Assembly: GCA_000310025.1 (NCBI GenBank)
Contig: FN649757.1
Span: 781,319-837,922 of the forward strand
DNA from: Ectocarpus siliculosus
Lineage: Eukaryota > Sar > Phaeophyceae > Ectocarpales > Ectocarpaceae
Reading direction: 5' to 3'
DNA: 56,604 bases
A program made the translations under genes and the position numbers. Each line of letters begins with the position of its first letter. Positions within the stretch are counted from its first letter, which is position 1. Below, piece by piece: positions 55,401 to 56,604 of the stretch. The notes under the pieces were generated by a model. The model was not told the origin of the DNA, made no database searches, and saw only the letters and a list, made by a program, of their open reading frames with translations.

Positions 55401-56318
55401 GAGGAGAGGGTGTTGTGTTTGAAGTGCATCTACCCAACGAGAGTCCCATCGGGGACCCTTCTCCAGTAGTGACCAAGGTGAACGGTGCATTGTGGCATTT
55501 TTTTTTGGGTGGGTTTCAACTCTGCTCTGTTTTCGGACTGGATCGGAGTGGGCAAGAATGATGAAGCTCTTTGGTTGTTCATGTGGCGTACACTGTACTC
55601 GTGAAATGTATGCGTGGTCTGTTCTGTTTTTTCCTCTGACGCATAGATGTTGTAGCGGAGCGAGGTGTGCTGTGAGTCAGGAGTCACCTGAGGCAGATGT
55701 AGTAATATTTTGGATAGTTTTTTTGGTTATCTACCCCGCTCTAACGCAGTACCGCCTCTCTCACGTTGCCAGGTTACGGTCCACGTGGATGAAAAGCCTC
55801 GGCTGCACGACAAGATGTCATTTCTCCCCCCGCTCTCCACCAAGGTGCAAGAGGCCCACTGGCCGTCCGAGGCCCCGACGGCCCCTCTCTCTTGCGTGAC
55901 GGCGGACGGTAGCGGTACCGGACAGGGTTCGAGCGCCTCCGGAATCAGACTAGAGGACAAAATCTCGCAAGGGAGCGAGAAGCCCCGGCCAAAGTCAATG
56001 GTATCCAAAGTTTTGCCCGTCGGGCGCAAGCTGAAAACAGCCCACAAGCGGCGGAGCAGCCTGAGCCAGAAGAGGCCAAAGAGCTCCAGCGTTGGGCACA
56101 GCCTTGGTGCGACGTCTGGACGGGGCTTCATGATGCCGGAAAGCATCCCCAGCCCTGCATGCTCTCCGACCAACTCGGAGCTTTCTCGAAGTAATCTGGA
56201 TGGAGACGACGAAGAGCTTCTTCTGTCTGAGGAAGGGGGTGCCTTTTCGGACGGAGACATGGTGGAGGGGCTTAGGTGGGGGGACTCCGTGAGGTTCAAG
56301 ATGCCCGACGAGGGGCAG
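47527..56318 (+). CDS. Large low-complexity protein with spaced [YW]GD motifs, function unknown, 3' end missing
   Basis: I do not recognise this protein. Exons joined in phase: 47527-47702, 50736-51296 and 51903-52374; then a problem region 52990-53385; then 53655-53898, 54397-54495, 54840-55048, 55315-55477 and 55773-56318. Exons 1-3 encode Ser/Gly/Pro/Arg-rich sequence with basic patches (LKKKFRSKRSRGS, RRLTKRSVGS). From 53351 onward three similar short blocks recur: ELKYGDRLRLKAR, VVRYGDVIFLVDD and GLRWGDSVRFKM. Each is the start of what may be a beta-rich module. After the second come NYVWSDNGHLLPGSLRMK, QIAVSFKPFL, FHALTAFSKKNSG and GEGVVFEVHLPNE. The last exon has basic Ser-rich linkers and an acidic DGDDEELLLSEE stretch. 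The donor at 56318 and the third block at its end suggest that further repeats lie beyond the window; reading through instead gives a stop at 56358-56360. The exon at 52990 hits a stop at 53212 while the next block is in the +1 frame. Confidence 0.6.
49351..50164. repeat. TATCACACCGGT-type repeats and hairpin element in intron 1 of the YGD gene
   Basis: Related stretches recur at 49351-49377, 49469-49500 and 50048-50080 (TATCACACCGGT, then AAGAYAGCACACCC). The last begins a hairpin. CCGGTAACACAAGACAGCAC at 50057 is mirrored by TGTGCTGTCTTGTGT and CACACACGG at 50141-50164. A perfect inner inverted repeat GGAGTTT/AAACTCC lies at its centre. This looks like a small palindromic element plus solo ends of the same family. 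Confidence 0.65.
49863..49915. repeat. 24-bp tandem repeat, two full copies
   Basis: ACAACATCGTCGGTTGAGGA plus CCGG is repeated exactly at 49863-49886 and 49887-49910, with a partial third copy (ACAAC). It lies inside the same intron as the palindromic element. Confidence 0.85.
50344..50571. mobile_element. Foldback element: ~66-bp inverted repeats around 96 bp
   Basis: The left arm (50344-50409) starts GGGTGGTTCTGCGGCCGC. The right arm (50506-50571) is its near-perfect reverse complement, with only a handful of mismatches. Both arms are very GC-rich compared with their surroundings and would form a strong stem. It lies in intron 1 of the YGD gene, 165 bases before exon 2. No coding capacity beyond arm translations was seen. 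Confidence 0.75.
52388..52432. repeat. (GA)n microsatellite after exon 3 of the YGD gene
   Basis: About 18 GA dinucleotides start shortly after the exon 3 donor at 52375. The upstream coding frame would continue through it as (Arg-Glu)n to a stop at 52447, so intron retention would give an RE-rich tail. Confidence 0.85.
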
Positions 56319-56360
56319 GTGGGTTCCCCGAAGAACATGGCTAGGCCGCACGATTGGTGA

Positions 56361-56604
56361 CCACTTTCGACCTGTTGAGCACGAGGTTTGCTGTAGTTGT
56401 GCTGTTTCGAAGTTGCCGAGCTGCTGTGGAAAGATGCATAATCTGAAAACCGCGACCCCTGTTGGTTCCCTCGCTGAAATTCGAAGTGGAACCATGAACA
56501 TATTGGTTACCCTGGCGGATATCATTTTTGACCATTGGAACAAACGCCCCTGTCCATCATTGAGTTGCCCCCGCGGTAGTCCAAGTCGGAAAAAGTAGAG
56601 ATCC
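56361..56604. other. Window end, presumed intron of the YGD gene
   Basis: After the donor candidate at 56319 no further exon of this gene can be recognised before the window ends. Short frames on both strands show no similarity to the preceding protein. Confidence 0.4.

Overview
The window is a gene-rich piece of a eukaryotic nuclear genome. Genes are split into many short exons (42 to about 650 nt) by GT-AG introns of several hundred bases, and both strands are used. The long introns, the GapC-type GAPDH, the style of the short ankyrin ORF and the many microsatellites and small inverted-repeat elements suggest a stramenopile, most likely a brown alga of the Ectocarpus kind. That assignment is inference from gene style; no sequence search was possible. 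Bases 1 to about 80 are homopolymer-rich and look like a poor contig end.

Layout. (1) 499-5818, minus: cytosolic-type NAD-dependent GAPDH, seven exons visible, C-terminal end missing beyond base 1. (2) 7559-19953, plus: Ku70 (XRCC6), 19 exons whose phases join into a 642-residue protein ending in a SAP domain. (3) About 23692-24087, minus: a short ankyrin-repeat ORF with a good TATA box upstream. (4) 25202-34430, plus: an SRSF1-like SR splicing factor of about 500 residues with an N-terminal RS stretch, two RRMs, a C-terminal RS domain and an acidic tail. (5) 36616-38781, minus: a BUD20/ZNF593-type zinc-finger protein, three exons. (6) 40121-44448, plus: a mitochondrial OXA1/YidC-family insertase; its middle exon or exons could not be resolved. 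(7) 47527 to at least 56318, plus: a large low-complexity protein carrying spaced [YW]GD motifs, of unknown function, running off the right edge.

The genes are not a functional cluster: glycolysis, DNA end joining, splicing, 60S ribosome biogenesis, mitochondrial membrane insertion and one unknown. GAPDH/Ku70 and BUD20/OXA1 are divergent pairs that share upstream regions of 1.7 and 1.3 kb.

The introns hold most of the unexplained structure: a TA-flanked MITE in the SR gene, a dispersed repeat family in Ku70 introns, a near-perfect 66-bp foldback and a hairpin element in intron 1 of the last gene, and a 9-mer (ACAGCAGTA) that recurs in noncoding DNA. Pentanucleotide or telomere-like repeats that spell branch-point consensus sequences lie just before several 3' splice sites. 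No CRISPR array, operon, rRNA or convincing tRNA was seen.
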